Shown piece after piece: positions 63,841-64,000 of a stretch of DNA of 64,000 nucleotides. The first letter of the stretch is position 1, and the number at the start of each line of letters is the position of its first letter. The notes below the pieces were generated by a model. That model made no database searches. It had not been told where the DNA came from and was given only the letters and a program-made list of their open reading frames with translations. This DNA is from G958295645 sp965242735 (GTDB taxonomy: Bacteria; Gemmatimonadota; Gemmatimonadetes; Longimicrobiales; Gaopeijiaceae), in NCBI GenBank assembly GCA_965242735.1, contig OZ251497.1:2418001-2482000 (forward strand), read 5' to 3'. Both the position numbers and the translations under genes were made by a program.

Positions 63841-64000
63841 CAGCGGCCGGCCTCCTCCGAGCGCGGCTTCGCGAGGACGACGGCCGCCACGATCGCGACG
63901 AGCAGCAGCAACCCGACAATCTCGAAGGCGACCACGTAGTCGGTGAAGAGCGGATCGGCGATCGCGCCCACGGCCCCCTTCTCCGCGACCAGCGCGTCCA
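63840..64000 (-). CDS. nuoJ: NADH-quinone oxidoreductase subunit J, C-terminal end only
   Basis: The last 53 codons of a gene that continues beyond the window. The final membrane helix reads FEIVGLLLLVAIVAAVVLAK, followed by a basic/acidic tail (PRSEEAGR) and a TGA that touches the NuoK start. Position before nuoK and the DYVVAFEIVGLLLLVA block fit NuoJ. Confidence 0.9.
   Translation of the reverse strand, partial: DALVAEKGAVGAIADPLFTDYVVAFEIVGLLLLVAIVAAVVLAKPRSEEAGR

Overview
The window is a very GC-rich bacterial chromosome segment with densely packed genes, many overlapping by 4 bp (ATGA/GTGA). Lipoprotein-type secreted proteins, a Wzz/Wza-like polysaccharide export pair, a complete run of nuo genes and FloA/NfeD membrane proteins point to a free-living or host-associated, respiring, Gram-negative-type heterotroph. 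My best guess is a Gemmatimonadota-like lineage, but this rests on general gene style only and no marker in the window proves it.

Layout. 1-2135: the 3' part of a formate dehydrogenase alpha gene facing a methyltransferase. 2320-5026: a SxtJ / DUF5989 / carbamoyltransferase cassette, followed by formate-tetrahydrofolate ligase and a DUF4212 plus sodium:solute symporter pair. 9193-15430: two tandem, related lipoproteins that combine leucine-rich repeats with a zinc metallopeptidase (HExxHxxxxGH). 15514-20183: two small membrane proteins, then a MatB/ACSF3-like acyl-CoA synthetase coupled to another symporter. 20241-29078: a surface-polysaccharide region (O-antigen ligase-like protein, GT2 glycosyltransferase, SLBB exporter, Wzz) surrounding a three-gene, overlap-coupled redox module whose last protein fuses a ferric-reductase-like membrane domain, a Rieske domain and a Cys-containing domain. 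29188-38418: DUF411 protein, serine hydrolase, tRNA-Leu(CAA), aconitase, FloA and NfeD. 38686-46230: a fatty-acid/aldehyde oxidation cluster (two enoyl-CoA hydratases, aldehyde dehydrogenase, thiolase, 3-hydroxyacyl-CoA dehydrogenase), a third symporter with its small partner, and chorismate mutase. 46235-51613: L27, L21, RNase E/G, acyl-CoA dehydrogenase and RecQ. 51778-54660: an S9 peptidase. 58301-64000: nuoN, M, L, K and the end of nuoJ.

Between the S9 peptidase and nuoN (about 54540-58290) lies a visibly lower-GC island. It carries a UvrD-type helicase with a RelE-like N-terminus, split by a complete ISL3-family element whose ends, inverted repeats and 8-bp target duplication (GAATAAAA) can be read directly. 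The helicase joins back in frame across the insertion.

Two genome-wide habits stand out. First, short imperfect direct repeats occur in pairs, each pair unrelated in sequence to the others, with copies almost always 73-76 bp apart, at gene ends, in linkers and between genes. Second, conserved enzymes carry low-complexity inserts or tails. Gene limits are by reading; starts are judged from homology, overlaps and Shine-Dalgarno-like sequences.
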